Assembly (NCBI GenBank): GCA_022711465.1
Contig: JAKLEZ010000034.1
Span: forward strand, 1-51,086
Direction: 5' to 3'
DNA: 51,086 nt
Source of the DNA: Planctomycetota bacterium
GTDB lineage: Bacteria; Planctomycetota; Phycisphaerae; UBA1845; PWPN01
Shown here piece after piece: positions 1 to 8,220 of this stretch (its first letter is position 1; the number at the start of each line of letters is the position of its first letter). Made by a program: the position numbers and the translations under genes. Under the pieces are notes generated by a model, which was not told the origin of the DNA, made no database searches, and saw only the letters and a program-made list of their open reading frames with translations.

Positions 1-111
1 GTCAGCCTCCTGAAACGTCACACGTCGAAGGACAGCATCAGATGCAAGAGCCGCATCGCGGGCTGGAACAACCAGTTTCTCATGGAAGTCATTACCGGGA
101 CAGGAGTTTAA
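1..111 (+). CDS. ISAs1-family transposase, C-terminal fragment (cut by window edge)
   Basis: The frame starting at base 1 encodes 36 residues ending in a TAA at 109-111. The segments SLLKRH, KSRIAGWNNQFLMEV and the final residues align with the C-terminus of the complete ISAs1 transposase at 10814-11974 (SLLKRH, KSQIAGWNNEFLLEV), about 22 of 35 positions identical. The protein is a DDE-type transposase that would act on the inverted repeats of its own element. Only the last part is visible; the catalytic residues are upstream of the window. Confidence 0.8.
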   Translation, partial: VSLLKRHTSKDSIRCKSRIAGWNNQFLMEVITGTGV

Positions 112-126
112 TGTGCGCTGGCCCTG
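1..126 (+). mobile_element. Right end of a truncated-by-window ISAs1-family element
   Basis: The window opens inside an insertion sequence. The C-terminal transposase codons are followed at once by a terminal inverted repeat, ATGTGCGCTGGCCCTG (111-126). This matches the end of the intact ISAs1-family element at 10799-12095 (ATGTGCGCTGACCCTG in the same orientation). The two copies are related but clearly diverged. The other end and the target duplication lie outside the window, so whether this copy is intact is unknown. Confidence 0.8.
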
Positions 127-290
127 GGAGTTTTCCGTGGATTCACAGGCGTCCGGGTGTGCAATTCCCGTTCACGAACGCTACGACTGGGCCGATTCCA
201 GATGACTGGTTGCGTTGGCCGCCGGGGTGGGAGAAATGGAAAGGGATCATTGGGCAGCGAATAGTCGATGACCGCGAGCGGGGCAACTAG
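127..290 (+). pseudogene. Possible C-terminal tail of a gene cut by the ISAs1 element (displaced toxin?)
   Basis: Directly after the IS end one frame stays open for about 54 codons and stops with TAG at 288-290. It reads through tryptophan-rich sequence (DDWLRWPPGWEKWKG). It overlaps the start of the next small gene (ATG 268) by 23 bases, as toxin and immunity genes often do. Its 5' part would have been removed or separated by the IS. I do not recognise the sequence as a family. The toxin reading is inference from position beside an Rhs tip and could be wrong. Confidence 0.22.
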
Positions 291-630
291 CGTGTTTCGG
301 GTGCTTGGATTCGTGATGATGTGGTCGCTTCTTGGGCTTGTGCTGCTCAAGGTAATCTGGAATCTGGGTTTACCTTATGCCATGATCCGAGCCCGAGGGA
401 AGAGACACGGATGGTCGATCTTCGAACTGGTGGAAGTCATTCCGCTTCTTCTTGCCGCGGGGCTAGCATGCATCCTGGCAGAACAAGGGATTCTGTCCGC
501 TCGCAACATCCTCATCGTCGGCTTCGCCGCAATCGGGCTATCGTATGCCCATCTCCTCTTGGTGGGTTTTGTTGCTGGCTGGATCATATATGGGAGGAAG
601 GGGTCAAGGGATGCGGGCCAGCAGCCGTAG
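268..630 (+). CDS. Small hydrophobic membrane protein, possible immunity protein
   Basis: 120 residues with three hydrophobic stretches: about residues 10-31 (VLGFVMMWSLLGLVLLKVIW), 50-67 and 78-104. The C-terminus (YGRKGSRDAGQQP) is short and basic. I do not recognise a family. Only a weak ribosome binding site precedes ATG 268; ATG 316 is an alternative. It sits between a possible toxin tail and an ADP-ribosylglycohydrolase in a stretch rich in polymorphic-toxin pieces. An immunity protein protecting the inner membrane or envelope is therefore possible, but that is inference. It might also be an unrelated small membrane protein. Confidence 0.42.
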   Translation: MTASGATSVFRVLGFVMMWSLLGLVLLKVIWNLGLPYAMIRARGKRHGWSIFELVEVIPLLLAAGLACILAEQGILSARNILIVGFAAIGLSYAHLLLVGFVAGWIIYGRKGSRDAGQQP

Positions 631-694
631 CTGTACCGACGCCTTCGCCGATGCATATTGTGGCCAATGACGGTTTCTTTCGAGAGCGATCTGG

Positions 695-1756
695 ATGATC
701 GATCGTGACAGTATCGCCGGTTTCATTCTTGGAACGGCCGTCGGCGACTCAATCGGCTTGCCTCGCGAAGGCCTGTCTGGACGGCGTGCCCAGCGGCTAT
801 TCGGCGACGGACCGCTCGGACAAGGGCTTATCCTTGGCCGAGGAATGATCAGTGACGACACAGAGCACGCCTGCATGGTCGCCCAGGCACTCCTTGCATC
901 CGGCGCGGATCCGGATCGATTCGCTCGGTCGCTGGCCTGGCGCCTTCGCGGTTGGCTTGTGGGACTTCCTGCTGGCGCGGGCCTGGCCACACTCAAGGCG
1001 ATCCTCCGCCTGTGGATCGGGTTTTCCTGGCGTACCAGCGGCATCGACTCGGCCGGCAACGGGCCTGCTATGCGCGCGGGGCTCCTGGGACTGGTCGCCG
1101 GCGATGACGACGACCTGCTCAGATGTCTGGTCAATCGTTGCACACGAATCACGCACATCCATCCGCTCGCCGAGCAGGGGGCCTTGTTGATCGCCCTCGC
1201 TGCTCGTCATGCAGGTAGGACCCGATCCACCGGACCCGACGTTACGGCATTCCTAGATGAAGCGTGCGCTGCCGTTACGGACGATCGCTTAAGGGATGCC
1301 ATCGAGTTGATCAGAGCCTCGCTGCGGCAGGGGCAGACGGCCGATGGATTTGCCAGCACGATGGGGCTGTCGGCTGGCGTGAGTGGATACATCATGCACA
1401 CCGTGCCGGTGTGCCTGTTTAGCTGGTTGCGATATTGTCAGAGCTATCGTGAGGGTGTGGAGGCGGTCGTCAGACTAGGTGGAGACACGGACACGACCGG
1501 CGCGATCACAGGCGGCCTGCTTGGGGGGTCGCTGGGGCCAACCGCCATTCCCCCCGAGTGGCTTGCTCATTTAGTGGACTGGCCACGAAGTGTGCGGTGG
1601 ATATCACTTCTCGCCCAAAGGCTGAATGATCTGAGGAACACGAGCAGGAGTGAGGGCCCGCTACCTTTGTTCTGGCCAGGCTTGCTCCCGCGCAACCTGG
1701 TGTTCCTGGCGGTCGTGCTGGCCCACGGGGTACGTCGGCTCTTGCCGCCCTACTGA
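695..1756 (+). CDS. ADP-ribosylglycohydrolase (DraG/ARH family)
   Basis: 353 residues. The family removes ADP-ribose from modified side chains, or hydrolyses related ADP-ribosyl compounds, using a binuclear Mg centre. Metal-binding motifs are visible: GTAVGDSIGLPREGL near the N-terminus, SDDTEHACM around residue 53, and GGDTDTTGAITGGLLGG around residue 260. The C-terminus ends in a hydrophobic segment (NLVFLAVVLAHGVRRLL), which suggests membrane association. Some DraG relatives serve as immunity proteins against ADP-ribosyltransferase toxins (the Tre1/Tri1 pair is an established example). Its position directly upstream of an Rhs toxin tip makes that role attractive here but unproven. Its stop overlaps the first Rhs-like codons downstream. 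Confidence 0.88.
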   Translation: MIDRDSIAGFILGTAVGDSIGLPREGLSGRRAQRLFGDGPLGQGLILGRGMISDDTEHACMVAQALLASGADPDRFARSLAWRLRGWLVGLPAGAGLATLKAILRLWIGFSWRTSGIDSAGNGPAMRAGLLGLVAGDDDDLLRCLVNRCTRITHIHPLAEQGALLIALAARHAGRTRSTGPDVTAFLDEACAAVTDDRLRDAIELIRASLRQGQTADGFASTMGLSAGVSGYIMHTVPVCLFSWLRYCQSYREGVEAVVRLGGDTDTTGAITGGLLGGSLGPTAIPPEWLAHLVDWPRSVRWISLLAQRLNDLRNTSRSEGPLPLFWPGLLPRNLVFLAVVLAHGVRRLLPPY

Positions 1757-2900
1757 GGGGTACGACACCCGCGGCCGTCGGATCGAGACGCTGGACTATG
1801 TGGACCCGACGACTGGAATGATCTCAACGACGCCGGTGCGGACCCGGCACATCTACAACGGCCTGAAGGTCATCCAGGAATACACGGTCACCGGCAGCGG
1901 CGGCGGGCAGACCAGCACCCTGGCCCGGGAGTTCATCTGGGGCAAGCGGTTCCCCGACCAGGAAGTCATGATCGACTACACGGCGGCCGGGGCCTACGGA
2001 ACAGGTACGGCCGAGGTGCTGTGCTACCTGCACGGGGCCCTGGGTAGCGTGACCGGGTTGGCGGACGCGAACGGCGATCTGGTCGAAAAGTACGAGTACG
2101 ACCCCTACGGCCGGACGTACATCTCTGCCCCGGACGGTACCGCCCGGCCGGTGTCGGCCTACGGCAACCCGTTCGCCTGGACCGGCCAACGGTACGACCC
2201 TGCGGTGCGGCTGTACCACTTCTGGGCCCGAAGCTACTCACCCGCCCTGGGCCGCTGGCTGCAGCGCGATCCGCTCGGGTATGTGGACGGGGTGGGGTTG
2301 TATGAGTACGTGGGGGGCCAGCCGCTGGACTACCACGACCCGTACGGTCTGTGGTGGGACACGATTGCCGACGTTTGCAGCTTGGCGAGCAACGTCTACG
2401 ATTGGGCTCAGGGCGTTAAGACCCAAGTCGATTTCATCCTGGACAGGCCCGGAGTATCATATGGCCAATGCAAGGAAGCCGGTAAGGACTGCGGCGAGGC
2501 GGCGCTTGGCATAGCTGGAGACGCCGTTGGGGCGGCGCTACCCTTCGTGACTGGCGGCGGGAAAGCAGCCAAGACCGTTGTAAGCAAGATAGATGGTGTT
2601 GGAGCTTCTGTACCGGTAGGGAAGAAGATACCGAACGCTGAGTTGCAGGCGCCGCCCGTCAAAAGAGGTAATGCCCCGATCGGCAATGATGGTCACCCCG
2701 TTGAACTCCATCATCGGGATCAGGCACCTGACGGTCCGGTAGACGAGATGACGCGGACGGACCATCGCGGTACGGGCAACTATGGGGAGAACCATCAGAA
2801 CACGGGGCAGGATCCGTCAGAAATCGACCGGGATAAATGGAACAAGGAACGACGCAAGATCTGGGAGAATGAGTGGGATTCCGGTCGGTGGAAGAAATGA
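1752..2900 (+). CDS. Headless Rhs tip: Rhs core plus C-terminal LHH (HNH/Endo VII) nuclease toxin
   Basis: Homology to Rhs proteins begins abruptly at the 3' end of the DraG gene (GYDTRGRRIETLDY) and lacks the thousands of bases of YD repeats found in full Rhs genes. The Rhs-associated core is clear around 2200-2350: LYHFWARSYSPALGRWLQRD, then GYVDGVGLYEYVGGQPLDYH and DPYGL. The variable C-terminal domain contains HPVELHHRDQ, MTRTDHRGTGNYGENH and ends IWENEWDSGRWKK. This fits the LHH subfamily of HNH/endonuclease VII-fold toxins, which cleave nucleic acid in competitors. No convincing start codon precedes it; in-frame GTG 1800 and ATG 1818 exist. It may be a silent tip cassette rather than an expressed protein. 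Confidence 0.8.
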   Translation, partial: TEGYDTRGRRIETLDYVDPTTGMISTTPVRTRHIYNGLKVIQEYTVTGSGGGQTSTLAREFIWGKRFPDQEVMIDYTAAGAYGTGTAEVLCYLHGALGSVTGLADANGDLVEKYEYDPYGRTYISAPDGTARPVSAYGNPFAWTGQRYDPAVRLYHFWARSYSPALGRWLQRDPLGYVDGVGLYEYVGGQPLDYHDPYGLWWDTIADVCSLASNVYDWAQGVKTQVDFILDRPGVSYGQCKEAGKDCGEAALGIAGDAVGAALPFVTGGGKAAKTVVSKIDGVGASVPVGKKIPNAELQAPPVKRGNAPIGNDGHPVELHHRDQAPDGPVDEMTRTDHRGTGNYGENHQNTGQDPSEIDRDKWNKERRKIWENEWDSGRWKK

Positions 2901-2920
2901 AGGGAGACCGGTGATGCACC

Positions 2921-3340
2921 GTGAGTGATCTGCTGGCTGAATTCCATTGCCGGGACGGTGCTCACTCGCTCGTCTTTGATGACGATGGTCGCACTGGCTA
3001 TGCATACCTTCTTCGCTACGGCAACCACATTGGCGACGTTTGGCTCTATAACCGCTGCATGACTCCTGTAGAGCCCGAGTGGACCGAGCGATCGAAGGCA
3101 CCTTTCGCCAACTGCGCAGCATTCGTCAGTGATGATCCTTTCGAGCCTCCAACGTCCATGGCGGTAGTCTCAGTGGAGTGGATCGATACCGAGGACACTG
3201 AATTGCTGATGGCGAGGGTGTTCATCCATGGACGCCTGCATGCAACGATCAGACCGGGCGAGAAGCCGGGGTGTTGTCGGTTGGCCAGGCGAGATGGGCC
3301 TCTTGCGAGGAGCCTCGTGGACTCGGGAATGGCTTCTTGA
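2921..3340 (+). CDS. Probable immunity protein for the Rhs LHH nuclease
   Basis: 139 residues, no signal peptide, starting at GTG 2921, 20 bases after the toxin stop, with GGGAGA upstream. The sequence contains FDDDGRTGYAYLL, GDVWLYNR and, near the end, RPGEKPGCCRLARRDGPLA. From memory these resemble a small cytosolic family that follows polymorphic toxins; I cannot verify the family name here. Placement right after a toxin C-terminal domain is the standard position of the cognate immunity gene. The expected role is to bind and block the nuclease in the cytoplasm. The C-terminus looks complete even though the next gene on the right is broken. Confidence 0.68.
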   Translation: MSDLLAEFHCRDGAHSLVFDDDGRTGYAYLLRYGNHIGDVWLYNRCMTPVEPEWTERSKAPFANCAAFVSDDPFEPPTSMAVVSVEWIDTEDTELLMARVFIHGRLHATIRPGEKPGCCRLARRDGPLARSLVDSGMAS

Positions 3341-3341
3341 T

Positions 3342-3944
3342 TCACCTCAACGACCGAAAGTGACGGCCTCCCACGCCTGCATTGGTACGCTGGCGGGGCA
3401 TCGGCGAACGTCGACGGTGCCGACCGGCACGGCCTTCACCGGCAGCGGCGTACTCCTGGCCCAGGCGAGTCAGCACCTGTTCGAGCAGGGCCAGCGCCCA
3501 ACGCTGTTCGTAGGCCCGCTCAGGCGTCAGATCGTCCACCGGCTCGGCGCGGTAACGTTCCTCGGCGTCCACAGTGACGCAGACCACGCCGGGCCCGCCG
3601 GCAAGCCTGGCCGCGCCGGTGCGCTTCCATTCGTTGATCAGGAAGTGCTTCAGGCAGGCGAGCAGAAACGATCGAAACCGGCCCCGCTGCGGGTCAGCCA
3701 GGGCTACGTACTGCCTCTCCAGGAATCGGGCGAAGAACTCCTGGGTCAGGTCCTGGGCATCCTCGGGCCGGTGGCCCTGTTTTCGCACGTAGAAGTAGAG
3801 CGGATACCAGTACTTGCGGCAGAGTTCGGCCAGAGCCTCGCGGGCGTGTGGAGCGGCAGGGTCCCCGGCCGCCAGCACGACGCTCCAGTGCGTGCTGGGA
3901 AAGCCCCCCGACGAAGATGAGCCGTCCAGCCAGGAAGGGCTCAT
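3342..3944 (-). pseudogene. ECF RNA polymerase sigma factor truncated before region 4
   Basis: The N-terminal half is a typical planctomycete ECF sigma factor: FPSTHWSVVLAAGD, ALAELCRKYWYPLYFYVRK, PEDAQDLTQEFFARFLER (region 2), then FRSFLLACLKHFLINEW and WALALLEQVLTRLGQEY. After residue about 170 the normal linker and region 4 (the helix-turn-helix that reads the -35 element) are absent. They are replaced by an arginine-rich run (RAGRHRRRS...) to a stop at 3342. Family members usually continue another 50-70 residues. Region 2 alone should not recognise promoters normally, so the gene is probably dead or encodes a partial factor. The breakpoint lies near 3430, next to the toxin-immunity segment. 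Confidence 0.8.
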
Positions 3945-4671
3945 GGGTGTGCATCCTGCCCGCGCGGCGGGTGACTGCGTCTTTGACAGGTCCCCATGCT
4001 ACCCACAGTCAGCTTTTCCAGCAATCTGACCAGATTCTGGGGCGCTTTCGAGTTTGTTTCTTGTATGTAGTTGAGGGAGCGGGCATTCGTTCAGCGGCGG
4101 CACGGGGCTACCAGACCCCGGAAGGCGACAGGCCGGATGGCACCCGCCCCGGCATCTCCAGACCGGTAGCACGGACTGGTTCGAAGGCGCCATCGGACAG
4201 TGCCATGCCGCGATCCTGGCCGCATGAATGTAGACGTTGAGCGAGGAGGCGCTCTGGGCTGGCAGCGTCACCTGCCTCGGGAGAGGGCTGGAGAGCGATA
4301 CGACAGCTTCGTTGCTGCGGAGACCCCGTGGCAGTCCGCACGGCGGGAACCCTGTCCCGCGCGGATAGGCGTGAAATTCCCTGCGGGAAGGGTCTCCGCC
4401 GGGTTTGCCCTGAAGTCCGAGACCTGCGCGTGGAAGCGGTTGTGGACCTCGAGGTATCGATTCTGTACATTAGATGCAGTGCGTGGCCGGGCAGGACCTG
4501 CCGGCCGGTGCACGGGCAACTCTGATCGCGATCAAGGCTGATCCCTTCACCGTCCCCTCCTGAAGCCGGTGCTGGCTTGGCTCACCCGCTCGGGACCGGT
4601 CTCTGAGCATCACGATTCGTGAAGCTGTTGCATGTCATTTTTGAAACGGTCTGCTGGCTGGAGAGAGAACC
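3945..4671. other. Intergenic stretch of about 730 bases with no supported gene
   Basis: All open frames here are short and lack good start signals, recognisable domains or a convincing ribosome binding site. A GC-rich imperfect inverted repeat lies around 4483-4505, without a following T run. The right end contains the ribosome binding site (GGAGAGAG) of the pentapeptide-repeat gene. It may be decayed sequence between the toxin remnants and the next functional gene. Confidence 0.5.
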
Positions 4672-7600
4672 ATGTCGATGTGGTCGAAAATCACAACGGT
4701 TATGGCGCTTGTCCTCGCCTGCGCGGCCCCCTCACTCCGCGCGGACATCTTCCAATGGGAATGGGTGGACCCCCTCGACCCGAGCCAGGGCAAGCAGCAG
4801 TCATCTACCCTGTGCCCTGGCGGCGCCGGTGTCTCGGCCGTGCCGCGCGCATCCCTCGATTATCGCGATCTAACGCTGGCCTACTTGATCGGCGCGAACC
4901 TATTCGATGCCTCCCTTGTCAGTACAAACCTGACTGACGCGACGTTGGCCGGCGCCAACCTCAGTTCTGCGTGCCTCAGCCACGCCGTCCTCACTAGGGC
5001 CGACTTCACGGATGCCCTGGTCGCGGGAGCGGAATTCGAGGCCGCCACCCTGAGCGGCTTTACGGCTGCCCAGCTCTACAGCACCGCGAGTTACAAGGCA
5101 AAGGACTTGTCAGGAATCGGGCTGCACCACAACGACTTGAGCGGCTGGAACTTCGCGAATCAGAACCTCACAAGTGCCCATTTTGGCCATTCAAGCCTGG
5201 CCAACGCCGACTTTACGGATGCCTGGATCACGGGGGCCAATTTTTACTGGGGCTCGCCTGAGCCGTTCGCAGGCCTCACCGCTGCTCAGCTTTACAGTAC
5301 TGCCAGCTACAAGACGAGAGACCTGCACGGCATCGATTTCGGGCTAAACCAAGTAGCCGGCTGGAACTTTGCGCAGCAGAACCTCACGGGCGCCAGTTTC
5401 CTATTGGCGGTCGTAACCAATGCGGATTTCACGGACGCCCAAGTCACAAACGCGCAGTTCGTGGACACAACCGGTCTCACCGCCGCGCAGATCTACAGCA
5501 CGGCCAGCTACAAGACGCAGAATCTGCATGGTATTAAACTCAGTCTTAACTACCTCGCTGGCTGGGACTTCTCGAATCAGGATCTCACAGGTGCAAGTTT
5601 TCAGGGCGCGATCCTGAATGGCGCTGATTTCACGGATGCCCGAATCAAAGGAGCCCGTTTCGACACGCTGACAGCCGACCAACTTTACAGCACGGCCAGC
5701 TACAAGCAGCGTGATCTACGTGGGCTCAAGTTCGACTACGCCAATCTGACCAGTTGGGATCTTGCCGACCAGAACCTGGCGGGCGCCCAATTCACCTCTG
5801 CAAATCTGACGGGCGTCAACTTCACCGGCTCGGACCTCAGCGGAGCATTTGCCAAGTCGGCCCGGTTTCTCGGCACCAGCCTCGCCAACGTGAACTTGAG
5901 CGGCGCCTACCTTGGGAAAGCCGAGCTGACGGACGCCGACCTCACTAACGCGAACCTCAGCAAGGCCAATCTCACAAACGCCATCCTCACCGATGCCCAG
6001 GTGACACAGGCGAACCTTCAGGGAACTACGAGCAAGGGCTTCACCGCTGCTCAACTCTACAGCACCGCCAGCTACAAGAGCCGCGATCTGCACGGCATCG
6101 GTCTTGGCGATAACGACCTGACCGGCTGGATCCTGCAGCAACAAGACCTTGCCGGAGCGGATTTCTCCGGGGCCACCCTCACGGGCGCCAGTTTTGCGGA
6201 CGCCCGAGTGGCGGAGGCCAGTTTCTCCAGGGGTTTGAATGGCCAAGGCACGGGCCTCAACGCTCAGCAGCTTTACAGCACCGCCAGCTACAAGAGCCAC
6301 GATCTCCATGGCATCAACCTCTCGGCAAACGACCTGATCGGCTGGAACATGGCTGGCCAGAACCTCACCGGCGCGAGTTTCTCAGGTGCGAACACGACAA
6401 GCGCCACCTTCGAGGATTCCCAGATAGTGGGCGCCGACTTCTCCAGAAGCATGGATGGCCGGGGCACGGGCCTGACCACCGCTCAGCTTTCCAGCACGGC
6501 GAGCTACAAGAACCACGACCTGCGTGGGATCGGACTTTCCCGAAACGACCTGGCCGGCTGGGACGCCACCAACCTGGATCTCACTAACGCGCGCTTCAAC
6601 GGTGCAAACCTCCGCGAAGCCACCCTGACGGACGCCAACCTCACCGATGCCCAGGTGACCCAGGCGAACCTCCAGGGAACCACGAGCAAGGGCTTCACCG
6701 CCGCACAGCTTTACAGTACCGCCAGCTACAAGAGCCACGATCTCCATGGCATCAACCTCTCGGCAAACGACCTAACCGGCTGGAACATGGCTGGCCAGAA
6801 CCTCACCGGTTCGTTTCTTGAGGGCACGAACCTGACTGAGGCCGATATCACGGGCGCCGATTTCTCCAGAACCTTGGACGGTCAAGGCACCGGCCTGACG
6901 CCTGCCCAGCTCTACAGCACTGCGAATTACAGGAACCGCGATCTGCGCGGGATAGGACTGGGTGGAAACGATCTGGATGGATGCAGCCTTGCCAATCAGA
7001 ATCTCGCGGGCGCGAGTTTTTCAAGAGCGAACTTGGCCAACACCACGCTGGCGACTTCGATTCTCGCTGGTGCGGTTCTCGATTCGGCCACGCTCACGAA
7101 CGCAACGCTGGCCGGCACGGACCTCACCGGCGCCAGCTTCGATTCAGCCACCTTGACGAACGTCACCCTAGGCGGCGCCAACGCTGTCGGGGTATCCTTC
7201 CACGCGGCGATCTTGACTAACGCCGCCTTCGGGAACGCCCAAATCGCAGGTGCAGACTTCTCAAGGGATTGGGAGGGCCAGAGTACGGGCCTGACCGCTG
7301 TGCAACTCTATGGCACGGCCAGTTATCAGGCCCGCGACCTTCACAGCATCAACTTCGCCGGCAACGACCTGACCGGTTGGAACCTGGCCGGCCAGAACCT
7401 CACAGGAGCAGGATTCGGGAGAGCCACCCTGACCAACGCCGTCTTTGAGGACGCCCACATTACAGGTGCCGATTTTTCCAGGGGCTGGGACGGTGAAGGC
7501 ACGGGCCTGACCGCTACGCAACTCTATGGTACGGCCAGCTATCAGGCCCGCGACCTTCGTGGCGTCAACTTCGCCGGCAACGACCTGACCGGTTGGAACC

Positions 7601-8220
7601 TGGCCGGCCAGAACCTCACATCTGCTGGCCTTGAACAGGCCACATTGACCAACACCGACCTGACCGGCGCAGACTTGCGCGGCGCCCAGTTGGCCACCAT
7701 CGATCCTGACCAAAACATCACCCGCAATACCATCTGGCCAGACGGGGCCATTCTCGGCCTGGACTTGGCTTCAACTGAAGTTCTCACCATCCGCGATTAC
7801 GACGGCGGTTGGTATATGCCCACCCGCATTCGCGTCTCCGGTGGCGCCGCCTTCGCCGATGACAGTGTGCTACAAATCGTACTTAAGGATGAGTTCTGGG
7901 GCTCCACGATCGGCTTCGAGGAGGAGATCCCCGTATCCCTCAGTGGCGATCTCCAACTACTACTGGGTCCGGGCGCGGACCCAGCGGGGTTGATGGGCCG
8001 CACCTTCCAGGTGTTTGACTGGTCTGGGGTGGAACCTATCGGCCGATTCCAGTTGGTCAGCGAGTTTCAGTGGGAAACCTCACGGCTGTACACCGACGGC
8101 ATCGCGGTTCTTGTGCCGGAGCCGACTTGTATGGGCCTGATGCTGCTTGGCACGATGGCACTCCTGCCGCGACGCCGACGTGGACCAGGACGACTTCGGC
8201 GTCTTCCAGCGCTGCTATAG
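4672..8220 (+). CDS. Giant secreted pentapeptide-repeat protein with PEP-CTERM-like end
   Basis: 1182 residues. ATG 4672 follows GGAGAGAG and gives a signal peptide of about 24 residues (VMALVLACAAPSLRA, cleavage before DIF). Residues about 55-1010 are built of A(D/N)LxxAxL-type pentapeptides, which form a right-handed quadrilateral beta-helix. They are interrupted by 11 copies of a second module of the type LTAAQLYSTASYK, DLHGIxLxxNDLxGWN, QNLTGAxF. The following 130 residues form a beta-rich domain, then VPEPTCMGLMLLGTMALLPRRRR. That resembles a PEP-CTERM sorting signal (Pro-Glu-Pro, hydrophobic helix, Arg cluster). The last 12 residues (GPGRLRRLPALL) run out of frame into a dockerin-like coding remnant. 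Function is unknown; an extracellular or surface structural role is likely. Confidence 0.88.
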   Translation: MSMWSKITTVMALVLACAAPSLRADIFQWEWVDPLDPSQGKQQSSTLCPGGAGVSAVPRASLDYRDLTLAYLIGANLFDASLVSTNLTDATLAGANLSSACLSHAVLTRADFTDALVAGAEFEAATLSGFTAAQLYSTASYKAKDLSGIGLHHNDLSGWNFANQNLTSAHFGHSSLANADFTDAWITGANFYWGSPEPFAGLTAAQLYSTASYKTRDLHGIDFGLNQVAGWNFAQQNLTGASFLLAVVTNADFTDAQVTNAQFVDTTGLTAAQIYSTASYKTQNLHGIKLSLNYLAGWDFSNQDLTGASFQGAILNGADFTDARIKGARFDTLTADQLYSTASYKQRDLRGLKFDYANLTSWDLADQNLAGAQFTSANLTGVNFTGSDLSGAFAKSARFLGTSLANVNLSGAYLGKAELTDADLTNANLSKANLTNAILTDAQVTQANLQGTTSKGFTAAQLYSTASYKSRDLHGIGLGDNDLTGWILQQQDLAGADFSGATLTGASFADARVAEASFSRGLNGQGTGLNAQQLYSTASYKSHDLHGINLSANDLIGWNMAGQNLTGASFSGANTTSATFEDSQIVGADFSRSMDGRGTGLTTAQLSSTASYKNHDLRGIGLSRNDLAGWDATNLDLTNARFNGANLREATLTDANLTDAQVTQANLQGTTSKGFTAAQLYSTASYKSHDLHGINLSANDLTGWNMAGQNLTGSFLEGTNLTEADITGADFSRTLDGQGTGLTPAQLYSTANYRNRDLRGIGLGGNDLDGCSLANQNLAGASFSRANLANTTLATSILAGAVLDSATLTNATLAGTDLTGASFDSATLTNVTLGGANAVGVSFHAAILTNAAFGNAQIAGADFSRDWEGQSTGLTAVQLYGTASYQARDLHSINFAGNDLTGWNLAGQNLTGAGFGRATLTNAVFEDAHITGADFSRGWDGEGTGLTATQLYGTASYQARDLRGVNFAGNDLTGWNLAGQNLTSAGLEQATLTNTDLTGADLRGAQLATIDPDQNITRNTIWPDGAILGLDLASTEVLTIRDYDGGWYMPTRIRVSGGAAFADDSVLQIVLKDEFWGSTIGFEEEIPVSLSGDLQLLLGPGADPAGLMGRTFQVFDWSGVEPIGRFQLVSEFQWETSRLYTDGIAVLVPEPTCMGLMLLGTMALLPRRRRGPGRLRRLPALL
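6271..6809 (+). repeat. Near-identical 101-bp repeat pair inside the pentapeptide gene
   Basis: Bases 6271-6371 and 6709-6809 differ at only about 3-4 of 101 positions. Both encode the YSTASYKSHDLHGINLSAND module. A further close pair covers about 5998-6080 and 6653-6735 (the segment encoding AQVTQANLQGTTSKGFTAAQ). Identity at synonymous sites points to recent duplication or gene conversion within the gene. Confidence 0.85.
7303..7620 (+). repeat. Second near-identical 102-bp repeat pair inside the pentapeptide gene
   Basis: Bases 7303-7404 and 7519-7620 are almost the same, both encoding QLYGTASYQARDL followed by NFAGNDLTGWNLAGQNLT. They use the variant YGTASYQ rather than the YSTASYK of upstream modules, so the 3' modules form a separate, recently expanded subgroup. 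Confidence 0.82.

Noticed and set aside
1650..1751. Upstream extension of the Rhs frame through the DraG 3' end
   Set aside because: The translated sequence is Arg/Cys/Trp-rich shadow of DraG with no Rhs similarity; Rhs similarity starts only around 1755.
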